Shown here one piece after another: positions 53,119-61,789 of a stretch of 64,000 bases of DNA; the stretch's first letter is position 1, and every line of letters starts with the position of its first letter. A program made the translations under genes and the position numbers. The notes beneath the pieces were generated by a model that worked only from the letters and a program-made list of their open reading frames with translations, ran no database searches and was not told where the DNA came from. The stretch lies in contig NZ_CP150355.1 in NCBI RefSeq assembly GCF_051521495.1, positions 6,696,001-6,760,000 of the forward strand, read 5' to 3'. Source of the DNA: Sorangium sp051521495. Its GTDB lineage: Bacteria; Myxococcota_A; Polyangia; Polyangiales; Polyangiaceae.

Positions 53119-53467
53119 CGAGCTGCGCGCGTCGCTTCGCCGCGAATGTGCAGGAGGGGGGCCCTCAAAACGTGCCTGCGTATCACCGCCCGAGCCCCCG
53201 GACACGACGGTGCAGCAGATCACGAGCTCATCGCACGGGCCGGGGGCGGGCAGCTCGGTAAGGCCTCAGGCGCGACCAGGGATGAACCCGGGTGATGCGG
53301 TGTTCTACAGCGGTTTCCGACCGCCTCTGCACCATGCAGAGCAGAGCGGCGGTCTCCCGCACAGGAGACGGGCCCAGATCGGCGTTTTCGGCGCGGAAGC
53401 GCACTCCGGTGCGCTGAGCACCGAAAACGTCGAGGTGGGCCCGTATCCGAAGCGGGTGACCGTCGCT
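53119..53467. other. Convergent intergenic with strong secondary structure
   Basis: 349 bp between the carbonic anhydrase and P450 stops. It contains a small hairpin (CTCTGCA/TGCAGAG around 53325-53341) and the nested stem-loop 53368-53444; no gene. Confidence 0.6.
53368..53444. terminator. Nested three-stage stem-loop between convergent genes
   Basis: Outer stem ACGGGCCCA / TGGGCCCGT, middle stem CGTTTTCGG / CCGAAAACG and apical stem GCGCAC-TCCG-GTGCGC are coaxial and all perfect. It starts 250 bp after the carbonic anhydrase and ends 24 bp before the P450 stop, so it most likely terminates the minus-strand P450 transcript, and perhaps both. Confidence 0.6.
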
Positions 53468-54685
53468 CTAGAGCCTCCGGCGCAGCACGAGCGGGAGCGA
53501 CTCGAACCCGAGCGGCATCATCGCCCGCGTCTGCCGCAAAGGAGGCACCTCTCCAGGGGCGATGGCCGCGTAGCGGTCGAGGATTGCGTTCAGGGCGATC
53601 CGCGCCTCCGCCCGCGCGAGCGACGCGCCGAAGCAGAAATGGATCCCGTGCCCGAACGCCAGGTGCTCCGCCGGGGGCCGGTCGATCCGGAACGCGTCCG
53701 GATCCTCGAAGACGGCCGGATCCCGGTTCGCCGCGCCGAACACGACGTCGACGAGGTGCCCGGCCGGTATGACGACGCCGCTCACGTCCACCGGCCGCGC
53801 GGCGACCCGCAAGAGGCGCTGCACCGGGCTCGAATGGCGCAGCGTCTCCTCGATGATGGGCTCCACAAGGCTCCGATCCTGCTGCGCGCGCCGGTAGAGC
53901 TCCGGCCGCGCGGCCAGGATGTGCAGCATGTTGCCGAGGAGGTTCGTCGTCGTGTCGTTGCCGGCCACGAGCAGGCCGACGCAGAAGGCGACCGCCTCGG
54001 GCGTGTCGAGGCGCGCGCCGTCGATCTCGGCCTCGACGAGCGCGGAGATGAGGTCGCCGGACGGCGCGCGCCGCCGCGCCTCGAGCTGCTCCGCGAAGAA
54101 GGCGACCATCGCCTTTCCGCGGCTCGCGCGCTCCTCGGCGGGAATGCCGCTGTATGACACCACGGATTCGGACCAGCTCCGAAATTGCGCGTAGCGCTCC
54201 GCCGGGATGCCGAGCAGGGTGGCGATCACCATCATCGGAAGGGGGATCGCGTATGCGCCCATGAGCTCTGACAGCCCGTCGCCAGTCGCGTCGAGCAGCG
54301 AGGCGGCCAGGCGGCCAATCCACGGCTCGAGCTCTGCGATGCGCCGCGGCGTGAACGCTCGGCTGACGAGCCTGCGGAGCTGGGTATGGCGGGGTGGGTC
54401 GTCGTGCAGCAGCGCGATCCGCGGCAGGACACGGATCTTGTCCGTGACGTTCGACGAGAACGTCTGTGGATCGCGCAGCGCCGTGAGCACCTCGGCGTGA
54501 CGCAGGAGCGCGTAAGAGCGGATTGGTTCGTCGAGGCCGGCGGCGCCGCCCGCGGGCACGCGGGCATAAAGCACCGGGGAGCTCCCTCGCAGCGCGTGGT
54601 ATGCGGGGTAAGGATCGGCGATCACCGAGGGCGCGGAGAGATCGACGTGCTCGGGCGAGGGGCTCTGGGCGATCTCGGTTTGCAT
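53468..54685 (-). CDS. Cytochrome P450
   Basis: A 405-residue soluble haem monooxygenase of the bacterial CYP type. I-helix AGNDTT, ExxR as EETLR, and haem-ligand C351 in FGHGIHFCFG. LLHDDPPRHTQLRRLVSRAFTP near residue 90 is typical of CYP107/CYP109-like groups. The ATG at 54685 gives the usual bacterial P450 length; a start at 54727 would add 14 polar residues. It is transcribed toward the carbonic anhydrase and away from the PAS-STAS gene. It lies 2.1 kb from the P450/terpene operon on the opposite strand, so it could be a tailoring enzyme of that pathway, but nothing proves it. No ferredoxin gene is adjacent. Confidence 0.93.
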   Translation of the reverse strand: MQTEIAQSPSPEHVDLSAPSVIADPYPAYHALRGSSPVLYARVPAGGAAGLDEPIRSYALLRHAEVLTALRDPQTFSSNVTDKIRVLPRIALLHDDPPRHTQLRRLVSRAFTPRRIAELEPWIGRLAASLLDATGDGLSELMGAYAIPLPMMVIATLLGIPAERYAQFRSWSESVVSYSGIPAEERASRGKAMVAFFAEQLEARRRAPSGDLISALVEAEIDGARLDTPEAVAFCVGLLVAGNDTTTNLLGNMLHILAARPELYRRAQQDRSLVEPIIEETLRHSSPVQRLLRVAARPVDVSGVVIPAGHLVDVVFGAANRDPAVFEDPDAFRIDRPPAEHLAFGHGIHFCFGASLARAEARIALNAILDRYAAIAPGEVPPLRQTRAMMPLGFESLPLVLRRRL

Positions 54686-55310
54686 GTCGAGCTCACGGCG
54701 GCGCGGCCGCTCCGCTGGACAGGACATCCAAGCGGTCCGAGGAAGTCAAGCCCTTTCCCCCGGCGGGACGACTGCATACGTGACCCCGGAGAGCACCGGG
54801 CGGCGTGCGGCGGCGCGCGCGATCACGAGGCGGCCACGGGCACCGGACAGCACCGCGGAAGCGAGCGATGAGCGCGTGCCCCCGGGAACACGCGGAGATC
54901 CTGCGACGTCGCCGGCGCCCTCGCGGCGCGGCGGCCCACACGAGGAGCTCGTTCTCCCAATCTCGTCTGAACCTCCCTGGCTCGCGACGCTTTCGCGCCG
55001 AACGGATTGGTCATCGTCCGGACGCCGACCACCATCGCACATCGGGAATGGCCTTAGCGCGAGTTCCGGATCTACCCGGTCTCAGCAGGACATGTACGGC
55101 TTGTAATGTTGCAATGCAAGCTGGAACCCTCGCTGGGATCGAATCGTTGGCACATCTCCGAGCGGTCGTCATCGCTCTCGCGGGTCCTGAGGGGGGTGAG
55201 TCTGCTAATGGCGGTTCTTGGTCAAGGACATGCGCGATCCACGGCCCCTACGAACGAGGTGAGCACAGGTAGGAGGCCTGAATCGGGCTTGGGGGAGGGC
55301 ACCATTCGTC
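54686..55310. other. Divergent intergenic, nothing recognised
   Basis: 625 bp between the P450 and PAS-STAS starts. No coding frame is supported. A stretch around 55080-55135 is less GC-rich (CTTGTAATGTTGCAATGC) and may be the promoter of the PAS-STAS gene. Confidence 0.45.
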
Positions 55311-56501
55311 ATGACACAACATTATATGGCGTCGCGCGACCCGTGGGAGGCAGCCTATCTCTACTCCCCCGAGGCGCTGTTCGTAGCGGATGTCGACGGC
55401 ACCCTGTCGCACTGGAGCGAGTCATTCGGCCATACGGTCGGGCACGCGGCCGTTCGGGGGATTGCGTTCTTCCAGCTCTTCCACGACGACGATCGCGAGG
55501 AGGTCGCGGCGAAGTGGTCTGCGCTTCAGGAGGCGACCGGGGCCGTCGAGCTCCGCGGGCGGGTGATGACGGCCGGGAACGCGTATGCGTCCTTCTCCTG
55601 CGTGCTGCGCAGAGCGCCGCACGGCCAGGCGGTCTACGGCTCGCTGCACGCGACGTCCGGCGCCGCCGATCACCCCGCCGCCGAGCGCGGGAAAGGAGCG
55701 ACCGACGACATGCTCCGCGCCCTCTCCGACAACCTGCCCGTCGTCCTCTGGTCGTGCAATGCGGCCGGTATCATCACGCGCCACGACGGGAAGGGGCTGG
55801 CGACGCTCGGCCTCAAGCGGGGTCAGCTCGTCGGGACGAACGTCTTCGATGTCTATGCCAACGCCCCCGAAGGCATGGAGACCGTGAGGCGGGCGCTCCG
55901 CGGGTCTCCCATCCATTCGATGAGCCACGTCCCCATCAACAATTCGTTCTGGGAGAACTGGATGGTACCGATCCAGGATCCCCTCGGGAACGTCGAGTCC
56001 GTGATCGGGCTCTCGCTCGACGTCTCGGAGGCGAAGAGAGCGGAGGAGGAGCTTCGCTTACGGCTCTTGCAGATCCAGAAGCAGCAGGAGGTCATCGGCA
56101 AGCTCTCGACGCCCATCATCCAGGTCTGGGACGGGGTGGTCGCGCTTCCCATGGTCGGTGTCGTCGACAGCGTGAGGACCGCCGACGTGATGCAGAACTT
56201 GCTCGATGAGATCGTCCGCACCGGCGCGCGGTACGCCATCCTGGATCTCACGGGCGTCGAGATGGTGGACACGCAGGTCGCGAACCATCTGATCAAGCTC
56301 GTGAACGCGATCCGGCTCCTCGGGGCAGGCGGGATCATCTGCGGCATAAGGCCGTCGGTCGCGCAGACGATCGTCGAGCTGGGCCTCGATCTGAACAGCA
56401 TGGTGACGCGGTCGAACCTGAGGGCGGGCATCATGTTCTGCATCAACCAGATGCGTCAGCTCGCAACGAACGCGGCATCGAAGGACGCGTCGAGGCGCTG
56501 A
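55311..56501 (+). CDS. RsbR-like PAS-STAS signalling protein
   Basis: A 396-residue cytosolic protein. A first PAS-like domain covers about 12-115 (EALFVADVDGTLSHWSESFG) and a second about 135-250 (VVLWSCNAAGIITRHDG to IGLSLDVSEAK). A coiled-coil linker (AEEELRLRLLQIQKQQEVI) leads to the STAS domain (about 275-385) with STPIIQVWDGVVALPMVGVVD, ILDLTGVEMVDT and GIICGIRPSVAQTIVELG. The Thr residues in and after ILDLTG correspond to the phosphorylated positions of RsbR proteins. A G-rich site 11 bp upstream is weak. It is a paralogue of 23798-25267 and lies next to the terpene operon without Rsb partners. Confidence 0.9.
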   Translation: MTQHYMASRDPWEAAYLYSPEALFVADVDGTLSHWSESFGHTVGHAAVRGIAFFQLFHDDDREEVAAKWSALQEATGAVELRGRVMTAGNAYASFSCVLRRAPHGQAVYGSLHATSGAADHPAAERGKGATDDMLRALSDNLPVVLWSCNAAGIITRHDGKGLATLGLKRGQLVGTNVFDVYANAPEGMETVRRALRGSPIHSMSHVPINNSFWENWMVPIQDPLGNVESVIGLSLDVSEAKRAEEELRLRLLQIQKQQEVIGKLSTPIIQVWDGVVALPMVGVVDSVRTADVMQNLLDEIVRTGARYAILDLTGVEMVDTQVANHLIKLVNAIRLLGAGGIICGIRPSVAQTIVELGLDLNSMVTRSNLRAGIMFCINQMRQLATNAASKDASRR

Positions 56502-56569
56502 CCCGCAGCCCCTCCCCTCGCGCTCGCGCGACCCCCGCGCCGGCGTTCGGCGTCGGCGATCTGCCAGCG

Positions 56570-56705
56570 GCCTACAGCGGGGAGCAGGTTCGTGGGATAC
56601 GGGTTCAGCCGCTAGGCAGGCGAGTGAGGCGTACGAAAGTACGCCGCAGGGAGCCGAACGACGCGGATGAGCCCGTATCCCACGAACCTGCTCCCCGCTG
56701 TAGGC
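56570..56705. repeat. Perfect 34-bp inverted repeat enclosing a structured 68-bp core
   Basis: Arms 56570-56603 and 56672-56705 are exact reverse complements. The core has a CCGC/GCGG pair, a GGCGTAC-GAAA-GTACGCC hairpin with GNRA loop (56628-56645) and two further short paired segments, giving a cloverleaf-like RNA fold. It lies 69 bp after the PAS-STAS stop and 86 bp before the P450 gene. It could be a terminator, a mobile palindromic element (MITE-like) or a leader RNA of the terpene operon. Confidence 0.85.
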
Positions 56706-56790
56706 GCCTCCGGCGGCGCGAGAGACCTGCTTCGTGAAGTCGGCGAGGACAGGCGCTGCAGCCGCGATCGCAGCGCGAAGGAGGTTTGCC

Positions 56791-58119
56791 ATGCTCTCCC
56801 TGGGTCGCACTGAGCGAGACAGCATCCCCACCGCGGCCGGCGAGCTGCCGGTGGTCGGCCACCTGCCCGTCCTGTACCGGGACGCCATCGGGCTGCTGCG
56901 CAGCAGCAGCAGCGCGCTGGGTCCGCTCTTCTGGGTCAACTTCGGGTTCGCGCAGCGTCGGCTCTTTTATGTCGGGTCCGACGCCCTCGAGCTCCTGCGC
57001 GAGCCCGAGCTGGTCATGGACCATCCGGAGCACCTCAAGGGGATCGTGGGCCGCTCGACGGTCGGGCAGGACGGGCCATCGCATCGACGCATGCGGTCAG
57101 CCCTCTACCCCTCGTTCTCCCCGCAGGGGTTCGCCAAGGAGGTCTCCGCCACGATCGCCGCCGTGTTCGATGCGAGGATCGATGCCTGTCTCCGGAAAGA
57201 GAGCTTCGCCGTCCATCCGACCATGCGGGATTGGACCCTCGATATCATGCTTCGCATCTGCGGCGTCCCGACGCAGGATGTGCACGCCTGGAGCCGGGCC
57301 TATCGCGAGCTGTTCTTGGGTGTTTACCCGATCCCGTGCCGTCTACCAGGCCTGCCCGCGTACCGCTCGGATCGGGCGCGCGCCTGGATAGACGACCACC
57401 TGCGGGAGCTCCTCGCGCTCGCCCGCGCGGGCCGCGCGGCAGGTTCACTCGTCGAGATGCTGTCGAACGCTCGCGACGACGAGGGCGAGCCCCTGTCGGA
57501 CCAGGCCATCGTCGACAACGTCCGAGCGATATTGCTCGCCGGGCACGAGACAAGCGCCTCGATCCTGGCCTGGATCATCATCGTCCTGGCGCGTCAGCGC
57601 GAGCTGTGGAGCGCGATCTGCGAGGAGCACACGGCCGCCCCGGACGCGTCTGTGCCCATGTCCGCGAGAGAGGCGCACCGGTTCCCCGTCGCCAACGCCA
57701 TCTTCCGGGAAGTCTTGCGGCTGTACGCGCCGGCCTGGTTCATCTTCCGGACGGTCACCGACGCGATCACGCTGAACGGTAGACGCCTACCTCCAAGAAC
57801 GCCTCTGGCCCTCAGCCCCACGTATTTCGGTCATGATCCCTCGCTCTTCCCGGACCCCGACCGCTTCGATGTGAGCCGCTGGAAAGACCGCTCCAGCCCG
57901 CCGGGGCCGCTGGAGCTGGCCCCGTTCGGCGGAGGCCCGCACTTCTGTCTGGGCTACAACATCGCTTGCATCGAGGCGCTCCAGCTTCAGTTCTTCCTCG
58001 TCCGGGCATTGCGCCGCGCCGGGCTCATTCCATGCTTGGAGGGCCCTTCACCGAAGCAGGTGTACCTCCCGGCCGGGCATCCGACGAGCGCGACGCGGGT
58101 CGCCTTTCGCGCACGCTGA
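56791..58119 (+). CDS. Cytochrome P450, first gene of terpene operon
   Basis: A 442-residue P450. I-helix AGHETSAS, ExxR as EVLR in FREVLRLYAPAW, PERF-type FPDPDRFDVSRW and haem-ligand C386 in FGGGPHFCLG. These features are closer to CYP family members that oxidise terpenes and fatty acids than to the P450 at 53468. A strong AAGGAGG 7 bp before the ATG at 56791 fixes the start. The terpene cyclase gene follows 71 bp later on the same strand. It probably hydroxylates the cyclised diterpene. Electron-donor proteins are not encoded nearby. Confidence 0.93.
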   Translation: MLSLGRTERDSIPTAAGELPVVGHLPVLYRDAIGLLRSSSSALGPLFWVNFGFAQRRLFYVGSDALELLREPELVMDHPEHLKGIVGRSTVGQDGPSHRRMRSALYPSFSPQGFAKEVSATIAAVFDARIDACLRKESFAVHPTMRDWTLDIMLRICGVPTQDVHAWSRAYRELFLGVYPIPCRLPGLPAYRSDRARAWIDDHLRELLALARAGRAAGSLVEMLSNARDDEGEPLSDQAIVDNVRAILLAGHETSASILAWIIIVLARQRELWSAICEEHTAAPDASVPMSAREAHRFPVANAIFREVLRLYAPAWFIFRTVTDAITLNGRRLPPRTPLALSPTYFGHDPSLFPDPDRFDVSRWKDRSSPPGPLELAPFGGGPHFCLGYNIACIEALQLQFFLVRALRRAGLIPCLEGPSPKQVYLPAGHPTSATRVAFRAR

Positions 58120-58190
58120 ATCGGCCGAGCTCTGCTCACCATCAACACGGTCGCCGGCAGCACCCGGCTCTCACTGGTGTGGATCGGCAC

Positions 58191-59729
58191 ATGAACACCT
58201 ACCCACATTCGAGTCGTTCCGATGGCGCCTTGACCGGTCTTTGCGAGCTCGTCGCGGAGCTCGGGCGTGGGGGCGGCCTCGTCAGCCCGTCGGTGTACGA
58301 CACCGCCGCCGTGCTGATGTGCGATCTATTCCCCGATGCCAGGGAAAGCATCGTCACATGGCTCCTGGATCAGCAGCGGTCGGACGCGGGCTGGGGGCTC
58401 TCGTCGGTGCCGCGCGCGCGCGATCTCCCGACGCTGGCGTCGATCGTGGCCCTCCACCCCTATCGGGAGCTCATGCCGCAGGTGCGCCGCGCCTGCGAGG
58501 GAGGCCTGGAGTTCTTGCGCGGCCAGGCAGCTCATTGGGGGTCATCCTTGCCAGACGACATTCCTGTCGGGCTCGAGCTGCTCCTGCCCAGGCTGCTCGA
58601 CCAGGCCTCCTCCCTCGGTCTCTGCGTCGATCGGAGCCCCTACGGGGCCCTCATCGCGCTCGGCGCGCGGCGCCGCGCGTTGATCGGCAACGTCCGGCCA
58701 GCGGCCGGCAGCGCGGCTTCGCACTCGTGGGAGGGCTGGGGGAGCGGCTCCTCGAGGGACCTCATCGACGTGAGCGGCGGCGTCGGGCATAGCCCCGCGG
58801 CCACAGCGGCCTGGCTGGTCGCGTCTCGGGGCCAGCGCGACCTCGCGCCGGCGCGAGCGGCGGCGCACGACTATCTGCGCCGCGCGAGCAGCTCTACCCG
58901 GGTCGGAATCCTCGGCGTCGTCCCCACGGTGTGGCCCATCAACCGATTCGAGCAAGCCTGGGTCCTGTATGCGCTCCGGGTCCTCGATCTCCTCGACCAT
59001 CCGCGGCTCCGCGACGTGGCGCGACCGCAGCTGCTCGACCTGGGCGCCGCGCTTCGCCCCGAGGGAATCGGCATGAGCGACGCCTTCACCCAGGATGGCG
59101 ACATCACCTCGACCGTCATCGCCACCCTGGGAGAGCTCGGGGCGCCTCGCGCCATCGACGCGCTGCGACGCTTCGAGCGAGACGGGGTGTTCGTCACGTA
59201 CGCGAACGAGCTGCAGCCTTCGCTCACGACCAACGCACACGCGATCCACGCCCTCGCCTCGCGCGGGGAGAAGGCGTCGAAGCCAGCGCGGTATCTCCTC
59301 GACCGTCAGCAGCCAGACGGGCGGTGGGTCGGCGACAAATGGCACAGCTCCTGGATCTACACGACCAGCCAGGTGCTCTTGGCGCTCTCGCGCGAGGACC
59401 AGCTGTCCGCCGTGGAGAGCGGCATGCACGCGCTGCTGCGCGCCCAGCGCGACGATGGAGGTTGGGGCGCCGGCGGCGCGGCCACCGCCGCCGAGACGGC
59501 GTACGCCGTGCTCGCGCTCCACGCCGCTCGTGGGAACCGTGAGCTCGAGCCCCTGGCGCGGGGCGCCTGGCAGAGAGGGTGCGACTGGCTGCTGGCGCAC
59601 GACGACGCCGACATCGACCAGGAAGAGAACCTGCGCTGGATTGGCAAAGAGCTGTATTGCCCGGCGCGGGTGGACCGCGCGTGGGTCCTCAGCGCGCTCC
59701 TCGTGTCGGAGCCGTCATGGGAAAGCTAG
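58191..59729 (+). CDS. Class II terpene (diterpene) cyclase, squalene-hopene-cyclase superfamily
   Basis: A 512-residue cytosolic enzyme of the beta-gamma barrel type that starts cyclisation of a prenyl diphosphate by protonation. It has QW-type repeats: QQRSDAGWG (~63), QQPDGRW (~376) and QRDDGGWG (~421). The acid motif is D302-G-D304-I-T; the usual form is DXDD, so the last Asp is Ile while the catalytic middle Asp is kept. The size equals bacterial copalyl-diphosphate-synthase-like enzymes (about 500 residues), much shorter than triterpene cyclases (about 630). It lies between a P450 gene and a putative class I synthase gene, which overlaps its end by 13 bp. Substrate is probably geranylgeranyl diphosphate. 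Confidence 0.88.
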   Translation: MNTYPHSSRSDGALTGLCELVAELGRGGGLVSPSVYDTAAVLMCDLFPDARESIVTWLLDQQRSDAGWGLSSVPRARDLPTLASIVALHPYRELMPQVRRACEGGLEFLRGQAAHWGSSLPDDIPVGLELLLPRLLDQASSLGLCVDRSPYGALIALGARRRALIGNVRPAAGSAASHSWEGWGSGSSRDLIDVSGGVGHSPAATAAWLVASRGQRDLAPARAAAHDYLRRASSSTRVGILGVVPTVWPINRFEQAWVLYALRVLDLLDHPRLRDVARPQLLDLGAALRPEGIGMSDAFTQDGDITSTVIATLGELGAPRAIDALRRFERDGVFVTYANELQPSLTTNAHAIHALASRGEKASKPARYLLDRQQPDGRWVGDKWHSSWIYTTSQVLLALSREDQLSAVESGMHALLRAQRDDGGWGAGGAATAAETAYAVLALHAARGNRELEPLARGAWQRGCDWLLAHDDADIDQEENLRWIGKELYCPARVDRAWVLSALLVSEPSWES

Positions 59730-60898
59730 ACCATCTGATGGAAAGGACGTGGCAAAGCCATGTCTTTGGCGATTCCTACCCGACCGCCGTCAGCCGTCGC
59801 CCGCTCTCCGAGAGGATGGGAGCGGTGCGCGCCTGCTTCCTCGCGAGGTTCCGCCCGATCCTGGAGGACGCCTTGCCCGACCTCGATCCGGAGCAGATCG
59901 AGCGCATCCTGCGCCAGATCGGCCCCAAGACGATCGCGTTCTGCGCCGCGATCGCGGTCGAGATCGCGGATGTCGAGCGCCTCGCCGAGGTCGCCGTCGT
60001 CTTTGGGCTCCTGTTCCTGTCCGATGGCCTGATGGATGACGGGGACCAGGCGATGCTGGCCGCGGCGCACCGGTTCATCGAGGTCCACGCGCCGGGCCTG
60101 CACATCGCTGCGTCGAACGGCGCGAAGCGGCTGGCGTCCGCCGTCCTCGGGAGCGAGCTCCACGCAGCCAGGGCGCCGCGCCCCGATCCTGCCATCGTCG
60201 AGGCGCGCGCTCGAGCCCTGGCGGAGGCGGCGCCCCTGCTGCTTCGCCTGAGCTCCCCCGAGGACGCGCGAGCGCTCATCGAGTCGCCCGTCGCCGGCTT
60301 TCTGAGCCATGGATCCGCGATGCGGCAGCTCAGCCAGCGGTATCTCGAGAGCGAAGAGGCTGCGTTCTGGGACGAGCACGCCGACGATTTCGTCGCGCAT
60401 GCGATCGGGAGCATTCAGACGGCAGGGACGGTCGCCGTCGTCTACACCCTTTATCGCAGCGCGCGCCCCGAGCTCCCCACGGCCGGACAGGTGCTGGCCT
60501 GCCCCGCGGTCAGGCGCGTGTGCGAGCGGTCCGCCGACGCTGCCGCGCGCATCTTCGACGACGTGGGAGATCAGGACGCCGATCGACGCTCGGGCTCCCG
60601 GGGCCGGTTCGCGCTCAACCTCTTCAACCATCCGAATCGAAGGCTCGTCGAGGCGACCCTGCGGTTCGTCGGCGTCGACGACGAGGACGTCATCGACGCG
60701 ACGGTGCGCGACCTCGCCGCCGACGACGGCGCGGGGGACGGCCGCGTCGTCGCGCGATTCGTCGACGTCGTGCGCGGCGGCGTGGCGAGCTTGCCGGCGG
60801 AGCGCTGGCGGGACGCCGGCGTGTTCCTCGTGCTCCTCAAGAGGCTCGTCGAGTCGGGGTACGTGAACACGCTGGGAGACGCCGCGCTCGCGGAGTGA
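59717..60898 (+). CDS. Putative class I terpene synthase-like protein, partner of the class II cyclase
   Basis: A 393-residue, mainly helical cytosolic protein. FLSDGLMDDGDQ (~107-118) resembles an Asp-rich metal-binding motif of class I isoprenoid synthases, and FDDVGDQDADRRSG (~285) could be the second metal site, although it does not match the canonical NSE form. Overlap with the cyclase gene (13 bp) implies tight coupling. In bacterial diterpene clusters the class II cyclase is normally followed by a class I enzyme that ionises the diphosphate, so I infer that role. I do not recognise the family with certainty; a new class I-like lineage is possible. Confidence 0.6.
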   Translation: MGKLDHLMERTWQSHVFGDSYPTAVSRRPLSERMGAVRACFLARFRPILEDALPDLDPEQIERILRQIGPKTIAFCAAIAVEIADVERLAEVAVVFGLLFLSDGLMDDGDQAMLAAAHRFIEVHAPGLHIAASNGAKRLASAVLGSELHAARAPRPDPAIVEARARALAEAAPLLLRLSSPEDARALIESPVAGFLSHGSAMRQLSQRYLESEEAAFWDEHADDFVAHAIGSIQTAGTVAVVYTLYRSARPELPTAGQVLACPAVRRVCERSADAAARIFDDVGDQDADRRSGSRGRFALNLFNHPNRRLVEATLRFVGVDDEDVIDATVRDLAADDGAGDGRVVARFVDVVRGGVASLPAERWRDAGVFLVLLKRLVESGYVNTLGDAALAE

Positions 60899-60905
60899 CG
60901 CCGTG

Positions 60906-60921
60906 GCGCAGTGCGCTGCGC
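60906..60921. terminator. Short hairpin between convergent genes
   Basis: GCGCAG-TGCG-CTGCGC, a 6-bp stem and 4-base loop, fills the 29-bp gap between the class I-like gene and the HPP gene. It could stop transcription from both sides; it is short and lacks a T-run. Confidence 0.35.
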
Positions 60922-60927
60922 ATTGCA

Positions 60928-61632
60928 TTACGGGGGCGGCGGCGGCTCCTGCTCCGGGCGTGCCTGCCGCGGGGCCCACAGCGGGTAGTCGACGCCGGCG
61001 AGGCGATTGATGAGGATGGCCTGGAGCGTGAGCAGGACGACCCCTCCGAGGAGCACGAGCAGCATCGGAGGCCGGGACAGGATGCCCAGCGAGACGATGA
61101 GCGTCGTCGCGCCCGCCGGAGGGTGGGGCGCGCGGGCGAGCACCATGAGGCCCGCCGTGAGCCCCAGCGAGAGCGCCGCCGCGATGGCGCGCGGGAGCGT
61201 CACGCCGGTCGCGGTCGCCGGGCCCGCGTGCGTGAGCCCGGTGACGAGCAGGCTCGCGTACGCGACCACGATGCCGATGCTGTGCCCGAGGATGGTGGTG
61301 CGCGGCGCGGCCGATGCCGCCGTGGGGGTGTAAAAGAACAAGAAGGCTGTTGGCCCGAGCGACGGAAAGACGAAGGGCGACTTCGTCACCACGGCGAGGG
61401 TCGCCATCAGGCCGATGCTCACGAAGCCGTTCACGCAGCTGAAGACCGCGAGCACCGGCACCTTGGAGTAGCGCTGGAGCAGCCACGGGAGCCTGAGGCG
61501 CGCGAAGATGCCGCGCACCACGTCCGTCATCTCGCCGCCGAGCGGGTGCCGCGGCGAGATCGGGCCATAACCGCGCCCGTGTCCCCACGGCTCCGCCGGC
61601 ACGGGAGTCGATCGCCTGTCTCTCTCTATCAT
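60928..61632 (-). CDS. HPP family integral membrane protein
   Basis: A 234-residue protein with four to five membrane segments. Family markers: FPSLGPTAFLFF (~90), the HPP motif in APHPPAGATTLI (~168) and a C-terminal segment LLVLLGGVVLLTLQAILIN. Some HPP proteins transport nitrite or help anion uptake in plastids and cyanobacteria; substrate here is unknown. AAGGA upstream supports the ATG at 61632. It begins 157 bp after the small membrane protein gene on the same strand. Confidence 0.88.
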   Translation of the reverse strand: MIERDRRSTPVPAEPWGHGRGYGPISPRHPLGGEMTDVVRGIFARLRLPWLLQRYSKVPVLAVFSCVNGFVSIGLMATLAVVTKSPFVFPSLGPTAFLFFYTPTAASAAPRTTILGHSIGIVVAYASLLVTGLTHAGPATATGVTLPRAIAAALSLGLTAGLMVLARAPHPPAGATTLIVSLGILSRPPMLLVLLGGVVLLTLQAILINRLAGVDYPLWAPRQARPEQEPPPPP

Positions 61633-61789
61633 CCTTCGTTCCTTGGGAGCGGCCTGCGCCTGGGAGCCCCCGCTCTCGCGGATGCACGCTCGCCGACGGG
61701 CGCCACGGCCAGCTCGCCGCGATTCTACTCCGGGCCCCCGCGAGATGGATAGGGGATCTCACCCGACGCGCTCGGGTCCGCCGGAGGCG

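Noticed and set aside
56620..56660. Group II intron domain V
   Set aside because: The GAAA-capped hairpin lacks the conserved AGC/GUU catalytic pairing and there is no intron-encoded protein.
56570..56705. Retron msr/msd locus, suggested by 34-bp inverted repeats in a myxobacterium
   Set aside because: The core is only 68 bp and no reverse transcriptase gene follows; the next gene is a P450.
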